Assembly: GCA_021648525.1 (NCBI GenBank) | Contig: JAKISP010000023.1 | Coordinates: 1 to 58,182 of the forward strand | Direction of reading: 5' to 3' | DNA length: 58,182 bases | From: Gammaproteobacteria bacterium | GTDB lineage: Bacteria > Pseudomonadota > Gammaproteobacteria > SZUA-140 | Part shown: positions 18,874-29,215 of the stretch, one piece after another | Position numbering within the stretch: the first letter of the stretch is position 1 | Layout: every line of letters starts with the position of its first letter | Translations under genes and position numbers: made by a program | The notes under the pieces: generated by a model | Told to the model about the DNA's origin: nothing | Database searches by the model: none | Seen by the model: the letters and a program-made list of their open reading frames with translations, nothing else

Positions 18874-21374
18874 GTCACAACATGGCAGCCTCTATTCGTA
18901 TGTCGTGGCGGATGTTACGGCGAGACTGGCGAGCGGGTGAACTGACTGTTCTGAGTCTGGCACTGGTGATTGCGGTGGGCAGTGTCACCTCGGTTGGTTT
19001 CTTTACCGATCGAGTGCGTCTGGCGCTTGAAAACCAGGCTAATACATTGTTAGGTGCTGACCTGGTGATGATTTCCGATCAGGCTATTGCTGACGATTTG
19101 CGGGTTGATGCCGAAAGATTTTTGTTGAAAAGTGCGACCTCAATTGAATTCCCAAGCATGATGATGACTGCTGAGCGCAATCAGCTGGTGTCGATTAAAG
19201 CGGTGGAGTCACCTTATCCACTACGTGGCGAGTTGCGTATTTCTCAGCAACGTTTTGCGCCAGACCGAGTGGCAGCAGGGGTTCCTGAGGCGGGTAGTAT
19301 CTGGATCGATATACAGCTGTTAGATCTTCTTGGGGTCAATGTGAATGATGTGGTGAAGGTGGGTGAGGCTGACTTCAAAATCGCAGCGATCCTGACGAAT
19401 GAACCGGCCCGGGCCAGTGGGCAATTGTTTAGCCTGGCACCGCGGGTGATGCTGAACCTGGCTGATATTGCCAGCACTGAGCTGATTACAGCGGCGAGCC
19501 GTGTGCGTCACCGCATGATGCTGGCTGGCGAGATTACGGCAGTGGCGAATTTCCGCGCCATGATTGAACCGAAATTGAAACCTGGACAGCGTATGGAAGG
19601 GATTGAAGAGGCGCGCCCGGAAGTACGCAGTGCGCTGGAGCGTGCGCGTCGTTTTCTGGGGCTTGCGGCGATGGTTAGTGTGCTATTGGCCGGGGTAGCC
19701 GTGGCGACATCATCACAACGATTCATTCGCCGTCATTTAGATAGTTGTGCGGTGATGCGTTGTGTGGGTGGTACTCAGCAACAGATCCTGTCGATTTTTA
19801 TGTTACAGATGTTATGGCTTGGTTTAATTGCCGGTAGCGTGGGTTGCCTGCTTGGGTTTGGTGCGCAGTTTGTACTAGTGGGGATTATTGGTTCACTCGC
19901 GGACTTTGCGCTGCCAGCGCCGTCACTACTACCGGTCCTGGTTGGATTGTTAACCGGGCTGGTGACCCAGTTTGGGTTTACGCTGCCGCCGCTACTGCAG
20001 CTGAAAAATGTCCCCTCGCTACGTGTGTTGCGCAGAGACCTTGGTGCATTGCCTACACGCAGCATTTCCACCTATGGGCTGGGGTTTGTTGTGCTTTCAG
20101 CATTGATTGTGTGGCAGGCGGGTGATTTTAAATTAGGCTTTTATGTGCTGGGCGGTTTGATCGTCGCACTGCTGTTACTGGCTGGCGTCGCTTTTTTACT
20201 GCTCAGGATTCTGGGTGCTTTTCGCGCGCATCTTTTTGTTGAATGGCGTTTTGGTGTCACTAATCTGATGCGGCGACCCATGAGTAGTGTCGCACAGGTG
20301 ATCGCCTTTGGCCTGGGTATCATGGTGTTGCTGCTATTTTCTGTGATTCGTGATGACCTGCTGGATGAGTGGGGCAATAGCCTGCCGGATGATGCCCCCA
20401 ATCGGTTTCTGATTAATATTCAGCCCGATCAGGTTGAGCCATTAAGCCATTTTTTTAGTGAACAGGGGTTAAAGGCACCCACACTATACCCGATGATTCG
20501 TGGTCGGCTCATTGAGATTGGTGGCAAAGTGGTTCAGCCAGAAAGCTATGAAAATCCGCGTGCGCAGCGTCTATTGGAAAGGCAGTTTAATCTCTCGTGG
20601 GCTGCGCAGATGCAGGTTGATAATCAATTGATCATGGGTGAATGGTGGTCGGCTTCAGAGAGTGAGGGTCAATTTTCAGTGGAAGAGGGGCTTGCAAAAA
20701 CACTGGCGATTGAGACGGGGGATACGCTGGTCTTTTTGATTGATGAGCAGCGCGTTACCGCGCGTGTGAGTAATATTCGATCAGTCGAATGGGACTCGTT
20801 TCGCCCCAATTTTTTTGTGATTGCATCCCCTGGCGTACTGGAGTCCTATTCGAGTAGTTACATGAGCGGCCTTTACCTGCCTGAAAGTGAATATTTAGTA
20901 CTCGATAAAATGGTGCGTCAATTTCCTAATATTACAGTGATCGATATTGCGGCGGTGATGACGCAGGTCCGTATTATTATTGAGCGTGTAACGTTGGCTG
21001 TCGAATATGTCTTTCTCTTTACCTTAATCGCGGGGTTACTAGTGATGTATGCGGCGATCTATTCAACACTTGATGAGCGTATACGCGAGAGTGTCATTTT
21101 GCGCACGTTGGGTGCTGGGCGTCGTCGCCTGTTGAATGGGGTGATTGCAGAATTTGTGACATTAGGCGCGCTCGCGGGAATGGTGGCAGCCACTGCTGCA
21201 AGTCTATTGGGGTATATTTTGGCGGTGTATCTGTTTCAGCTTGAATACCAGTTTAATGGATGGGTGTGGTTGACTGGTATTATTGGCGGGGGCGCTGGAA
21301 TTGGTCTGGCGGGCGTGCTGGGTACGCGAAAAGTTCTCAACTATCCACCATTACTGGCGTTACGTGAGGTGTGA
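18870..21374 (+). CDS. ybbP: ABC transporter permease, YbbP type (FtsX fold)
   Basis: An 834-residue permease with about ten membrane helices: one near the N-terminus, clusters near 265-490, and a final cluster near 705-820. Two large periplasmic regions lie between. The FtsX-like blocks (RFIRRHLDSCAVMRCVGGT and ERIRESVILRTLGAGRRR) mark the MacB/LolCE type VII superfamily. GTG at 18870 overlaps the ATPase stop (GTGA), so translation is coupled. It acts with YbbA in the inner membrane, likely as a mechanotransmitter rather than a channel. Confidence 0.9.
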   Translation: MSHNMAASIRMSWRMLRRDWRAGELTVLSLALVIAVGSVTSVGFFTDRVRLALENQANTLLGADLVMISDQAIADDLRVDAERFLLKSATSIEFPSMMMTAERNQLVSIKAVESPYPLRGELRISQQRFAPDRVAAGVPEAGSIWIDIQLLDLLGVNVNDVVKVGEADFKIAAILTNEPARASGQLFSLAPRVMLNLADIASTELITAASRVRHRMMLAGEITAVANFRAMIEPKLKPGQRMEGIEEARPEVRSALERARRFLGLAAMVSVLLAGVAVATSSQRFIRRHLDSCAVMRCVGGTQQQILSIFMLQMLWLGLIAGSVGCLLGFGAQFVLVGIIGSLADFALPAPSLLPVLVGLLTGLVTQFGFTLPPLLQLKNVPSLRVLRRDLGALPTRSISTYGLGFVVLSALIVWQAGDFKLGFYVLGGLIVALLLLAGVAFLLLRILGAFRAHLFVEWRFGVTNLMRRPMSSVAQVIAFGLGIMVLLLFSVIRDDLLDEWGNSLPDDAPNRFLINIQPDQVEPLSHFFSEQGLKAPTLYPMIRGRLIEIGGKVVQPESYENPRAQRLLERQFNLSWAAQMQVDNQLIMGEWWSASESEGQFSVEEGLAKTLAIETGDTLVFLIDEQRVTARVSNIRSVEWDSFRPNFFVIASPGVLESYSSSYMSGLYLPESEYLVLDKMVRQFPNITVIDIAAVMTQVRIIIERVTLAVEYVFLFTLIAGLLVMYAAIYSTLDERIRESVILRTLGAGRRRLLNGVIAEFVTLGALAGMVAATAASLLGYILAVYLFQLEYQFNGWVWLTGIIGGGAGIGLAGVLGTRKVLNYPPLLALREV

Positions 21375-21450
21375 CTTGAGCGAATGGCGTGCGCCTCTCT
21401 TCTCAGGTATGCTTTTATTCAAGGTCACAAAGTAATTCAGGGGATGAGGT

Positions 21451-22170
21451 ATGTTACGCAAGTTTTTTTTGATGGTGATGTGCTGCCTATGGGTGGGTGC
21501 TGCTAGTGCCGAGATGGTCACTTTAAAGACTGCTTATGGTACCTCGTTTGATGCCTATGTGGCGGGGCCGGTGGATGCTGAGATTGGCATTGTCATTGCA
21601 CATGACCGTTGGGGGCTCGCTGATGAGGTTAAGGTATGGGCTGATCGCTATGCGAAGCAGGGTTTTCGGGTGGTGATAGCCGACCTTTTTGATGGCCGCC
21701 CGGTATTGCGAAATTCAATGGCAAAAATGGTGATGGCACAGACAGACCCGGAGTGGGTCACGGCTAACCTTCGTGGTGCGATTGATTATCTGAAACGGCG
21801 GCAGGATTTAGTTGCAGCCATTGGTTGGGGTTATGGCGCTAAACACCTCTACAGGATTGTCTTGAGTAATGATACTGATATTGATGCGTTGGTGGCCTTT
21901 GATGCGATGCCGAAGGGGAATCAGCAGGTGCTTGAGCGTCTTGATGCTCCGGTTCTAAGTGTGTTCGGACGACGTGACCCTGCGTTTGGCATTGAGCAGT
22001 TAGACGAGTTGCAGCAGGTCATGCTGAGGCTTCGCAAGAACCTGGATGTGGTGACGGTGAATGCCGATAGTGGCTTTGTTAACCCAATGAGCTCATCCTA
22101 TAGTGCAGCGGCAAGCGAAGAGGCGTGGTTGGCTATTCAGCGATTTTTAAAGCGTCATTTTACTGAATAA
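21451..22170 (+). CDS. Secreted dienelactone hydrolase-fold protein lacking the catalytic residues
   Basis: A 239-residue protein with a signal peptide (cleavage after AASA, residue 20) and an alpha/beta hydrolase domain of the dienelactone hydrolase family (HDRWGLADEVKVWADRYAKQG, then VVIADLFDGRP). At the nucleophile elbow the usual G-x-C/S-x-G is GWGYG (125-129), so the Cys/Ser is Gly127. The acid survives in GRRDP (D176). The usual HGF/HAF motif near the end is SGF, placing Ser207 where His is expected. It is therefore probably not an esterase. It stands 76 bases after ybbP and may be co-transcribed. The role is unknown; a binding or scaffold function in the periplasm is my guess. Confidence 0.8.
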   Translation: MLRKFFLMVMCCLWVGAASAEMVTLKTAYGTSFDAYVAGPVDAEIGIVIAHDRWGLADEVKVWADRYAKQGFRVVIADLFDGRPVLRNSMAKMVMAQTDPEWVTANLRGAIDYLKRRQDLVAAIGWGYGAKHLYRIVLSNDTDIDALVAFDAMPKGNQQVLERLDAPVLSVFGRRDPAFGIEQLDELQQVMLRLRKNLDVVTVNADSGFVNPMSSSYSAAASEEAWLAIQRFLKRHFTE

Positions 22171-22211
22171 GCAGGTTGTCAGGGCGTGAGGCATTAACGT
22201 GTGGTGTCATT

Positions 22212-22240
22212 CCAGCCCCGAATGTGGCGTTCAGGGCTGG
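22212..22240. repeat. Inverted repeat after the DLH-like gene
   Basis: Arms at 22212-22222 and 22230-22240 match at 10 of 11 positions around a 7-base loop (CCAGCCC...GGGCTGG). It lies 41 bases after a stop codon and could end transcription, though no T-run follows. Confidence 0.45.
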
Positions 22241-22253
22241 TGGGTTCTGAAGA

Positions 22254-22364
22254 CCACTGGTTTCCCAGTTTCCTGGCGGTAGTCTCTGAGAGTTGTTTCA
22301 GTAACGCCTGTTTGATCTCTGGTTCAAGCACGATATTGGTCTGGATTTTTAGCAATAACGGGTT
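22254..22364 (-). pseudogene. Relic of a MIF-type tautomerase (N-terminal fragment)
   Basis: Read leftward, 22364-22254 encodes NPLLLKIQTNIVLEPEIKQ followed by ALLKQLSETTARKLGNQW. This follows the N-terminal pattern of macrophage-migration-inhibitory-factor-like tautomerases (P-L-L-K-I-Q-T-N, then a helix with ...LL..LS...A..LGK). The start Met is replaced by Asn and a Leu is inserted, and after LGNQW the likeness ends. The frame stays open to a stop near 22200 but not with family sequence. No intact copy or start codon with ribosome site exists, so I regard it as a decayed fragment in the ilv leader gap. Confidence 0.5.
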
Positions 22365-22524
22365 AATACGCCCCTTTTTGTGATTGGGATATCCCTGTGA
22401 TTTTCGGCATAAAACCGTACTAAATCGTGGAAATAACTTGTATTTTCTAAAATTTTCGCTTTCTTTCCTATCTTTTTGCAGCGAATCTCATTAAAATTCG
22501 ATCCCGTATATTAATTATTCAAAT

Positions 22525-22547
22525 CACCCGTTTTTGCGGGTGTTTTT
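22525..22547 (+). terminator. Terminator/attenuator-like hairpin directly before ilvI
   Basis: CACCCG (22525-22530) pairs with CGGGTG (22537-22542) and is followed by TTTTT. It ends only 10 bases before the ilvI ribosome site, so any transcript starting in the upstream 150 bases must pass it. This is the usual arrangement of an attenuator. I find no convincing leader peptide rich in Ile, Val or Leu in the leader; it could also be the end of an upstream small transcript. Confidence 0.65.
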
Positions 22548-22570
22548 ACTTGTTAAAGAGGGTATTGGCT

Positions 22571-24265
22571 GTGGAATTAACCGGTGCGGAGATACTTGTC
22601 CGTTCCCTGAAAGAAGAGGGAGTGAAACATCTGTTTGGATATCCAGGCGGAGCGGTACTGCACATCTACGATGCGCTGTATCAGCAAGAGGACGTCAAAC
22701 ATGTCCTGGTGAGACATGAGCAGGCAGCAACACACGCGGCTGATGGTTACGCACGCTCGACAGGTAAAGCCGGTGTTGCTCTGGTGACCTCTGGCCCAGG
22801 TGCGACCAATGCGGTGACCGGGATCGCAACTGCCTATATGGATTCGATTCCGATGGTGGTGATCACCGGACAGGTCTTCACCAATATGATCGGTAATGAT
22901 GCGTTTCAGGAAGTGGATTCAATCGGCATCACGCGCCCCTGTGTGAAGCATAACTTTCTGGTGAAGGATGTTGCGGATCTTGCAGAAACGATCAAAAAGG
23001 CGTTTTACATCGCGACGACGGGCCGCCCTGGGCCCGTTGTGATTGATCTTCCAAAGGACGTGACCGCAGCTAAGGCCGAATTTAACTACCCGAAAGAAAT
23101 TTCCATGCGTTCGTACAACCCGGTGGTCGAGGGCCATATTGGTCAGATCAAGCGCGCGGTTACCATGATGCTCTCTGCCAGGCGTCCAATCTTCTATACC
23201 GGCGGTGGGGTAGTACTGGGCCGCGGTGCAGCGGAATTGACTGAGCTGGCACAGCAACTTAACTACCCAGTGACCAATACACTGATGGGGTTGGGTGCCT
23301 ACCCGGCAACGGATAAGCAGTTCCTTGGCATGCTCGGTATGCACGGCACCTATGAAGCTAATATGACGATGCATCATTGTGATGTGTTGATTGCGATTGG
23401 CGCACGCTTTGATGACCGCGTAACAGGTAATATTGAGAAATTCTGTCCACATGCGAAGATCATCCATGTCGACATTGATCCCTCGTCGATTTCGAAGAAC
23501 GTGAAAGTTGATGTACCAATTGTCGGTTCAGTGACAAATGTGTTGCAAGAGATGATTGCGATGCTTAAAGAGGGTGATAAAAAGCCAGATGAGCAAGCCA
23601 TTGGCGATTGGTGGAAGCAGATCACCGAATGGCGCGGTGCAGACTGTCTTAAGTATGATACTGAGAGTGGTAAAGTAAAGCCGCAACAGGTGATTGAAGC
23701 ACTCTACAGAGAGACTAACGGTGATGCTTATGTGACCTCAGATGTGGGTCAGCATCAGATGTGGGCGGCGCAGTATTACAAGTTTGATAAACCATATCGT
23801 TGGATCAACTCGGGTGGTCTCGGCACAATGGGATTTGGTCTGCCGGCTGCGATGGGCGTGCAGTTTGCTCATCCCGATGCGACGGTCGCCTGTGTGACCG
23901 GTGAAGGCAGTATTCAGATGTGTATTCAGGAGCTTTCAACCTGTCTGCAATATAGCTTGCCGATCAAAATTGTCGCGTTGAATAACCGTTACCTGGGCAT
24001 GGTGCGTCAGTGGCAGGAGTTTTTCTACGACGGTCGTTATGCCATGTCTTATATGGATGCACTGCCAGATTTTGTCAAACTGGCTGAAAGTTATGGCCAT
24101 GTGGGGATGCGCATCGAGAATCCAGCGGATGTTGACGGTGCAATGGAAGAGGCGATGAAACTCAAAGATCGTCTGGTATTTATGGATTTCGTCACCGATA
24201 GTGAAGAGAATGTCTATCCTATGATTCCTGCTGGTGCAGGCCTCAATGAAATGATTCTGGTGTGA
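22571..24265 (+). CDS. ilvI: Acetolactate synthase large subunit (ilvI/ilvB type)
   Basis: A 564-residue ThDP- and FAD-dependent enzyme that condenses pyruvate with pyruvate or 2-oxobutyrate, the first common step to Val/Leu/Ile. Visible are the [15 protein letters not shown] and [15 protein letters not shown]-terminal blocks with the catalytic Glu of RHEQAA (near 48) and the C-terminal ThDP/Mg motif GEGSIQM...[16 protein letters not shown] at 22571 preceded by AGAGGG gives the family N-terminus [10 protein letters not shown]. The small subunit starts 4 bases downstream. Feedback by valine is expected through IlvH. A terminator hairpin just upstream suggests attenuation. Confidence 0.95.
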   Translation: MELTGAEILVRSLKEEGVKHLFGYPGGAVLHIYDALYQQEDVKHVLVRHEQAATHAADGYARSTGKAGVALVTSGPGATNAVTGIATAYMDSIPMVVITGQVFTNMIGNDAFQEVDSIGITRPCVKHNFLVKDVADLAETIKKAFYIATTGRPGPVVIDLPKDVTAAKAEFNYPKEISMRSYNPVVEGHIGQIKRAVTMMLSARRPIFYTGGGVVLGRGAAELTELAQQLNYPVTNTLMGLGAYPATDKQFLGMLGMHGTYEANMTMHHCDVLIAIGARFDDRVTGNIEKFCPHAKIIHVDIDPSSISKNVKVDVPIVGSVTNVLQEMIAMLKEGDKKPDEQAIGDWWKQITEWRGADCLKYDTESGKVKPQQVIEALYRETNGDAYVTSDVGQHQMWAAQYYKFDKPYRWINSGGLGTMGFGLPAAMGVQFAHPDATVACVTGEGSIQMCIQELSTCLQYSLPIKIVALNNRYLGMVRQWQEFFYDGRYAMSYMDALPDFVKLAESYGHVGMRIENPADVDGAMEEAMKLKDRLVFMDFVTDSEENVYPMIPAGAGLNEMILV

Positions 24266-24269
24266 TTTG

Positions 24270-24761
24270 ATGAGATATGTAATTTCAATTTTGATGGAAA
24301 ATGAGGCAGGTGCACTGTCACGCGTTGCTGGGCTATTTTCTGCGCGTGGTTATAATATTGAATCACTAACGGTCGCGCCAACAGAAGATCCATCACTGTC
24401 GCGTATGACGGTGGTTACCAGCGGTTCTGAAGAGATCATCGAGCAGATCACCAAACAGCTTAATAAACTGATTGATGTGGTTAAACTGGTGAACCTGAGT
24501 GAAGATGAGCATATTGAGCGTGAAATGGCGCTGATCAAGGTGAAAGCCGTGGGCGAGGCGCGTGAAGAGTACAAAAGGCTCGCAGATATCTTCAATGGGC
24601 GCATTATCGATGTTACCGAGGCATCATATACGATAGAATTAACCGATTCTGGTGACAGGATTGTTGAGTTCATCGCGGCAATTAACGCTGACCAGATCAT
24701 TGAGATAGTACGCTCTGGTGTTAGTGGCATCGCGCGCGGCGAAAAAAGCCTGCATTCTTAA
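24270..24761 (+). CDS. ilvH: Acetolactate synthase regulatory (small) subunit
   Basis: A 163-residue subunit with the N-terminal ACT domain (MRYVISILMENEAGALSRV..., NIESLTVAPTEDPSLSRMT) and a C-terminal ALS-ss domain. It binds valine and activates the large subunit. I use the ATG at 24270 rather than the TTG directly before it. The 4-base gap after ilvI suggests translational coupling. Confidence 0.95.
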   Translation: MRYVISILMENEAGALSRVAGLFSARGYNIESLTVAPTEDPSLSRMTVVTSGSEEIIEQITKQLNKLIDVVKLVNLSEDEHIEREMALIKVKAVGEAREEYKRLADIFNGRIIDVTEASYTIELTDSGDRIVEFIAAINADQIIEIVRSGVSGIARGEKSLHS

Positions 24762-24830
24762 ATTTAAACAGCTGGATTTAGAGCAGCTGGTAGATTAATC
24801 GTAACTGGATTTGCAGGGCTGTTTTTTAGA

Positions 24831-24855
24831 CACGACGCCAGATGCAGGCGTCGTG
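24831..24855 (+). other. 9-bp perfect hairpin in the ilvH-ilvC spacer
   Basis: CACGACGCC (24831-24839) pairs with GGCGTCGTG (24847-24855) around 7 bases. No T-run follows, so it is unlikely to terminate; it may be an mRNA stability or processing structure that adjusts ilvC expression relative to ilvIH. It lies 36 bases before the ilvC start. Confidence 0.5.
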
Positions 24856-24867
24856 GTATGAATTTAA

Positions 24868-25908
<1,041 letters not shown>

Positions 25909-25966
25909 GTTCTTATCTGACGTCATGTTGTTAGCAGACATTCGTGGCTGATTACAACGTAATAGA

Positions 25967-26009
25967 GCCTCAAAACTGGGTGATTCTGACCCCGGTTTTG
26001 AGGCTTTTT
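25967..26009 (+). terminator. Rho-independent terminator after ilvC
   Basis: GCCTCAAAAC and GTTTTGAGGC form a perfect 10-bp stem extended by inner G/C pairs, and the TTTTTA tail begins at 26005. It is a strong intrinsic terminator dividing ilvIHC from the next genes. Confidence 0.85.
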
Positions 26010-26106
26010 AATTATTACGATGAGGCCTTTGTACAAGTAAGGCGGTTGCTCCCAGGTAAGGCAAAAGAACAATCGTGCAAATTCCTTACGGAATTGAGTT
26101 TTTATT

Positions 26107-26790
26107 ATGAGTAGTGCTCATCCCTACATTGCGCGCGAAGGGTGGCTGTTTATCGGCGCGCTTGCTGTGTCTGGTTTTGTCGCAAAGTTTTATTTTGGAT
26201 TATTGGGGGCACTACCATTCTGGTTGCTATGCCTTGTGCTGGTATATCTGTTTAGAGATCCACAGCGTGTTATTCCACCTGTCCCACTCGGGGTCGTTAG
26301 CCCCGCCGATGGTGAGGTGCTGGCGATTGAACGCGTGCATGACCACTATCTCGATCGTGACGCCTGCAAGGTCTCTATCCGGATGAACCGCTTTGGGACT
26401 TATGCTACTCGCGCGCCAATAGAAGGCAAGATTGTTCAGCATTGGCATTCGCCAGCTAATGATGATGGTAACAATGGCGAGAGGTTAGATCGTTATGCAA
26501 TGTGGTTGCAGAGTGATGAAAATGATGATGTAGTGTTGGTGATGGCGGTTGGTAACAAGGCCTTAAGGCCGGTCTGTTATCATCAAACCGGAGAGCGTAC
26601 TGGGCAGGGCGAGCGTTGTGGTCTGGTGCGCTTTGGTGGGTATATCGAGGTGCTGTTACCGGTTGATAGCAGGATTGAAGTGACGGTTGGCGATACGGTG
26701 TGTGCTGGTTCTGATATCCTGGCGATGTTGGTACATGAACAGGTTTTGGCGAGTAAAGATCGAGTAGCAAATGTTCTCCTGGAATCATAA
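26107..26790 (+). CDS. Phosphatidylserine decarboxylase-like protein without catalytic His and Ser
   Basis: A 227-residue homologue of the short (type A) Psd usually found between ilvC and pssA. The N-terminus HPYIAREGW, two helices (about 13-48), YLFRDPQR and SPADG (65-69, with Asp68) all fit. However, the family MN.FNVH motif reads MNRFGTY, putting Tyr99 in place of the catalytic His, and the FGSRVD autocleavage site reads FGGYIE, putting Gly178 where the pyruvoyl-forming Ser is required. Self-cleavage and decarboxylation should be impossible. It is full length and open, 20 bases upstream of pssA, so it looks retained rather than decaying. A membrane scaffold or regulator of PssA is an inference; a true psd should exist elsewhere in the genome. 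Confidence 0.82.
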   Translation: MSSAHPYIAREGWLFIGALAVSGFVAKFYFGLLGALPFWLLCLVLVYLFRDPQRVIPPVPLGVVSPADGEVLAIERVHDHYLDRDACKVSIRMNRFGTYATRAPIEGKIVQHWHSPANDDGNNGERLDRYAMWLQSDENDDVVLVMAVGNKALRPVCYHQTGERTGQGERCGLVRFGGYIEVLLPVDSRIEVTVGDTVCAGSDILAMLVHEQVLASKDRVANVLLES

Positions 26791-26810
26791 AGTTTAAGAG
26801 TAAACATGTT

Positions 26811-27602
26811 ATGACTGAGCATAAACAAAGACGCAGAGGTGTTTACCTCCTACCTAACCTGTTCACCACGGCAGGACTCTTCGCCGGTTTTTTTGCGATC
26901 ATCGCTGCGATTGATGGCCGCTTTGAAGCGGCTGCCATTGCGATTTTTGTCGCGATGATTATGGACGGTATTGATGGGCGTCTTGCGCGTATTACCAATA
27001 CCCAGAGTGACTTTGGTGCCGAGTACGATAGCCTGGCCGATATGGTCTCATTTGGACTGGCACCGGCACTGGTGATGTTTATGTGGTCGCTCAGTTCAAT
27101 GGGCAAACTTGGCTGGATTGCCGCCTTTGTTTATACCGCAGGGGCCGCGTTACGTCTGGCACGTTTTAATACCCAGCTGCATGTGATCGATAAAAATTAT
27201 TTTCAGGGGCTGGCATCACCACCGGCAGCCGCACTGATTGTTGGCCTGGTGTGGGCAGGCGAAGAGTATGGTATCAACGGTGAAGATATTGCTGTGTGGG
27301 CATTTCTGCTGACTATTTCTGCGGGCCTGCTGATGGTGAGCAAGGTGCGTTATCACAGCTTTAAAGGGTTCGATATCAAAGGGAAAGTGCCCTTTGTAAC
27401 GATTTTTTTTATTGCATTACTATTTGTCTTTATTTCAACTAACCCGCCTTACATCTTATTTACGATTGCCTTTATCTATGCTGTATCGGGGCCGATATTA
27501 ACCTTATGGCAGTTACGTCAACGACGTCGTGATCGTCAACAGCTGACGAAAAACGAATCAGATGACAAAAATAAAAACAGCCCTGATGATGAGCGGAAGT
27601 AA
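26811..27602 (+). CDS. pssA: CDP-diacylglycerol-serine O-phosphatidyltransferase
   Basis: A 263-residue integral membrane enzyme making phosphatidylserine from CDP-diacylglycerol and serine. The CDP-alcohol phosphotransferase signature DG-x2-AR-x8-G-x3-D-x3-D is intact in MDGIDGRLARI...DFGAEYDSLAD (about 51-77), with about six to eight helices. It is the Gram-positive/alpha-beta type with a hydrophobic fold, unlike the E. coli peripheral PssA. The C-terminus is a charged Lys/Asp/Asn tail. It follows the inactive Psd-like gene and precedes leuA. Confidence 0.93.
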   Translation: MTEHKQRRRGVYLLPNLFTTAGLFAGFFAIIAAIDGRFEAAAIAIFVAMIMDGIDGRLARITNTQSDFGAEYDSLADMVSFGLAPALVMFMWSLSSMGKLGWIAAFVYTAGAALRLARFNTQLHVIDKNYFQGLASPPAAALIVGLVWAGEEYGINGEDIAVWAFLLTISAGLLMVSKVRYHSFKGFDIKGKVPFVTIFFIALLFVFISTNPPYILFTIAFIYAVSGPILTLWQLRQRRRDRQQLTKNESDDKNKNSPDDERK

Positions 27603-27659
27603 CCTTTTGTTGAGTCGCTCACGCACACAACAAAACGGGACAGTGGATGGAGCAGTGCA

Positions 27660-29201
27660 ATGACTAAAAAAGAGAAATTAATTATCTTTGACACCACCCT
27701 GCGTGATGGTGAACAGAGCCCTGGTGCCTCGATGACGCAAGACGAAAAAGTGCGCATTGCAAAGGCACTGGAACGGATGCGGGTTGATGTCATTGAAGCG
27801 GGTTTTCCGATGGCAAGTGAAGGCGACTTTGCTTCAGTCCAGGCGGTGGCCCGTGCGGTAAAAGATAGCACTATCTGCGGCCTGGCACGTGCGCTCGATA
27901 AAGATATTGAGCGAGCCGGTGAGGCGATCAAACCGGCTAACTCCGGGCGTATTCACACCTTTATCGCGACCTCTCCGATTCATATGGAGAAGAAGCTACG
28001 CATGTCGCCAGACCAGGTGGTAGAGCAGGCGGTACGTGCGGTTAAGCAGGCGCGCAACTACACTGACAATGTTGAATTCTCACCAGAAGACGCAGGGCGT
28101 TCTGAACATGACTTTCTATGCCGGATTATCGAAGCGGTCATTGATGCCGGAGCCAGTACCATTAATATTCCCGACACGGTCGGTTATAACTTGCCGCATC
28201 AGTTTGGTTCCTTGATTGCGGAATTGATTGAGCGGGTACCGAATGCCGATAAGGCGATCTTCTCAGTCCATTGCCATAACGACCTTGGGCTGGCAGTCGC
28301 CAACTCACTGTCAGCCGTGATCAACGGCGCACGACAGGTAGAATGTACCATCAACGGCCTGGGTGAGCGTGCCGGTAACGCATCGCTTGAAGAAGTCGTG
28401 ATGGCGATCCAGACACGCCAGGATCTTTTTTCATGCAATACCACGCTTGATACCACACAGATTGTACCGTGTAGCCGTCTGGTCTCTAGTATCACTGGTT
28501 TTGCAGTGCAACCAAACAAAGCGATTGTGGGAGCGAACGCCTTTGCCCATGAATCAGGTATCCACCAGGACGGTGTATTGAAGAGCCGTGAGACCTATGA
28601 AATTATGCGCGCCGAAGATGTTGGCTGGAGTGCTAACCGCATGGTGCTGGGTAAGCATTCCGGACGAAACGCCTTTCGTTCGCGCCTACAGGAATTAGAC
28701 ATTGTCTTTGAAACAGAAGAAGCGTTAAACGAAGCCTTCTCTCGCTTTAAAGATCTGGCAGATAAGAAACATGATATCTACGATGATGACCTGCAGGCGC
28801 TTGTCACACAGACGCGAGCGGCTTCCGAGATTGAGCGAGTTAAACTGGTTTCGCTTAAGGTCTGTTCTGAAACCGGTGAAACGCCAAACGCAGCGGTAAC
28901 ACTCTCATATGATAGTGAAGAAAAAAGCGCGACTGCCAGTGGTAGTGGCCCGGTGGATGCGACCTTTAAAGCGATAGAGTCGGTGGTGAAAAGTAATACT
29001 GAGCTACAACTCTATTCAGTGAATGCGATTACTAGTGGTACCGATTCGCAGGGTGAAGTAACGGTTCGGCTAGAGAAGGGTGGCCGCATCGTAAATGGTC
29101 AGGGGGCGGATACCGATATTGTTATCGCCTCTGCCAGGGCCTATATTAATGCCGTTAATAAACTGCTTGAGCCGGTTGAACGTGCTCATCCACAAATTTA
29201 A
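27660..29201 (+). CDS. leuA: 2-isopropylmalate synthase
   Basis: A 513-residue enzyme joining acetyl-CoA and 2-oxoisovalerate, the committed step of leucine synthesis. The TIM barrel starts with [17 protein letters not shown] and contains [15 protein letters not shown] (metal-binding His pair) and NIPDTVGY; the C-terminal about 120 residues form the LeuA regulatory domain that binds leucine for feedback. ATG at 27660 has GGAG 8 bases upstream. It begins 57 bases after pssA. Confidence 0.96.
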   Translation: MTKKEKLIIFDTTLRDGEQSPGASMTQDEKVRIAKALERMRVDVIEAGFPMASEGDFASVQAVARAVKDSTICGLARALDKDIERAGEAIKPANSGRIHTFIATSPIHMEKKLRMSPDQVVEQAVRAVKQARNYTDNVEFSPEDAGRSEHDFLCRIIEAVIDAGASTINIPDTVGYNLPHQFGSLIAELIERVPNADKAIFSVHCHNDLGLAVANSLSAVINGARQVECTINGLGERAGNASLEEVVMAIQTRQDLFSCNTTLDTTQIVPCSRLVSSITGFAVQPNKAIVGANAFAHESGIHQDGVLKSRETYEIMRAEDVGWSANRMVLGKHSGRNAFRSRLQELDIVFETEEALNEAFSRFKDLADKKHDIYDDDLQALVTQTRAASEIERVKLVSLKVCSETGETPNAAVTLSYDSEEKSATASGSGPVDATFKAIESVVKSNTELQLYSVNAITSGTDSQGEVTVRLEKGGRIVNGQGADTDIVIASARAYINAVNKLLEPVERAHPQI

Positions 29202-29215
29202 ATTAGTATTCTAAT

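Noticed and set aside
22399-22425. Tiny GTG-started frame (M-I-F-G-I-K-P-Y) as an ilv leader peptide
   Set aside because: Only two Ile codons, far from the hairpin and with a weak ribosome site; not convincing.
22365-22500. Minus-strand open frame (NEIRCKK... ENTSYFHDLVRFYAEN) next to the tautomerase relic
   Set aside because: It looks coding-like but matches nothing I know, lacks a good start, and is in another frame from the relic; left unannotated.
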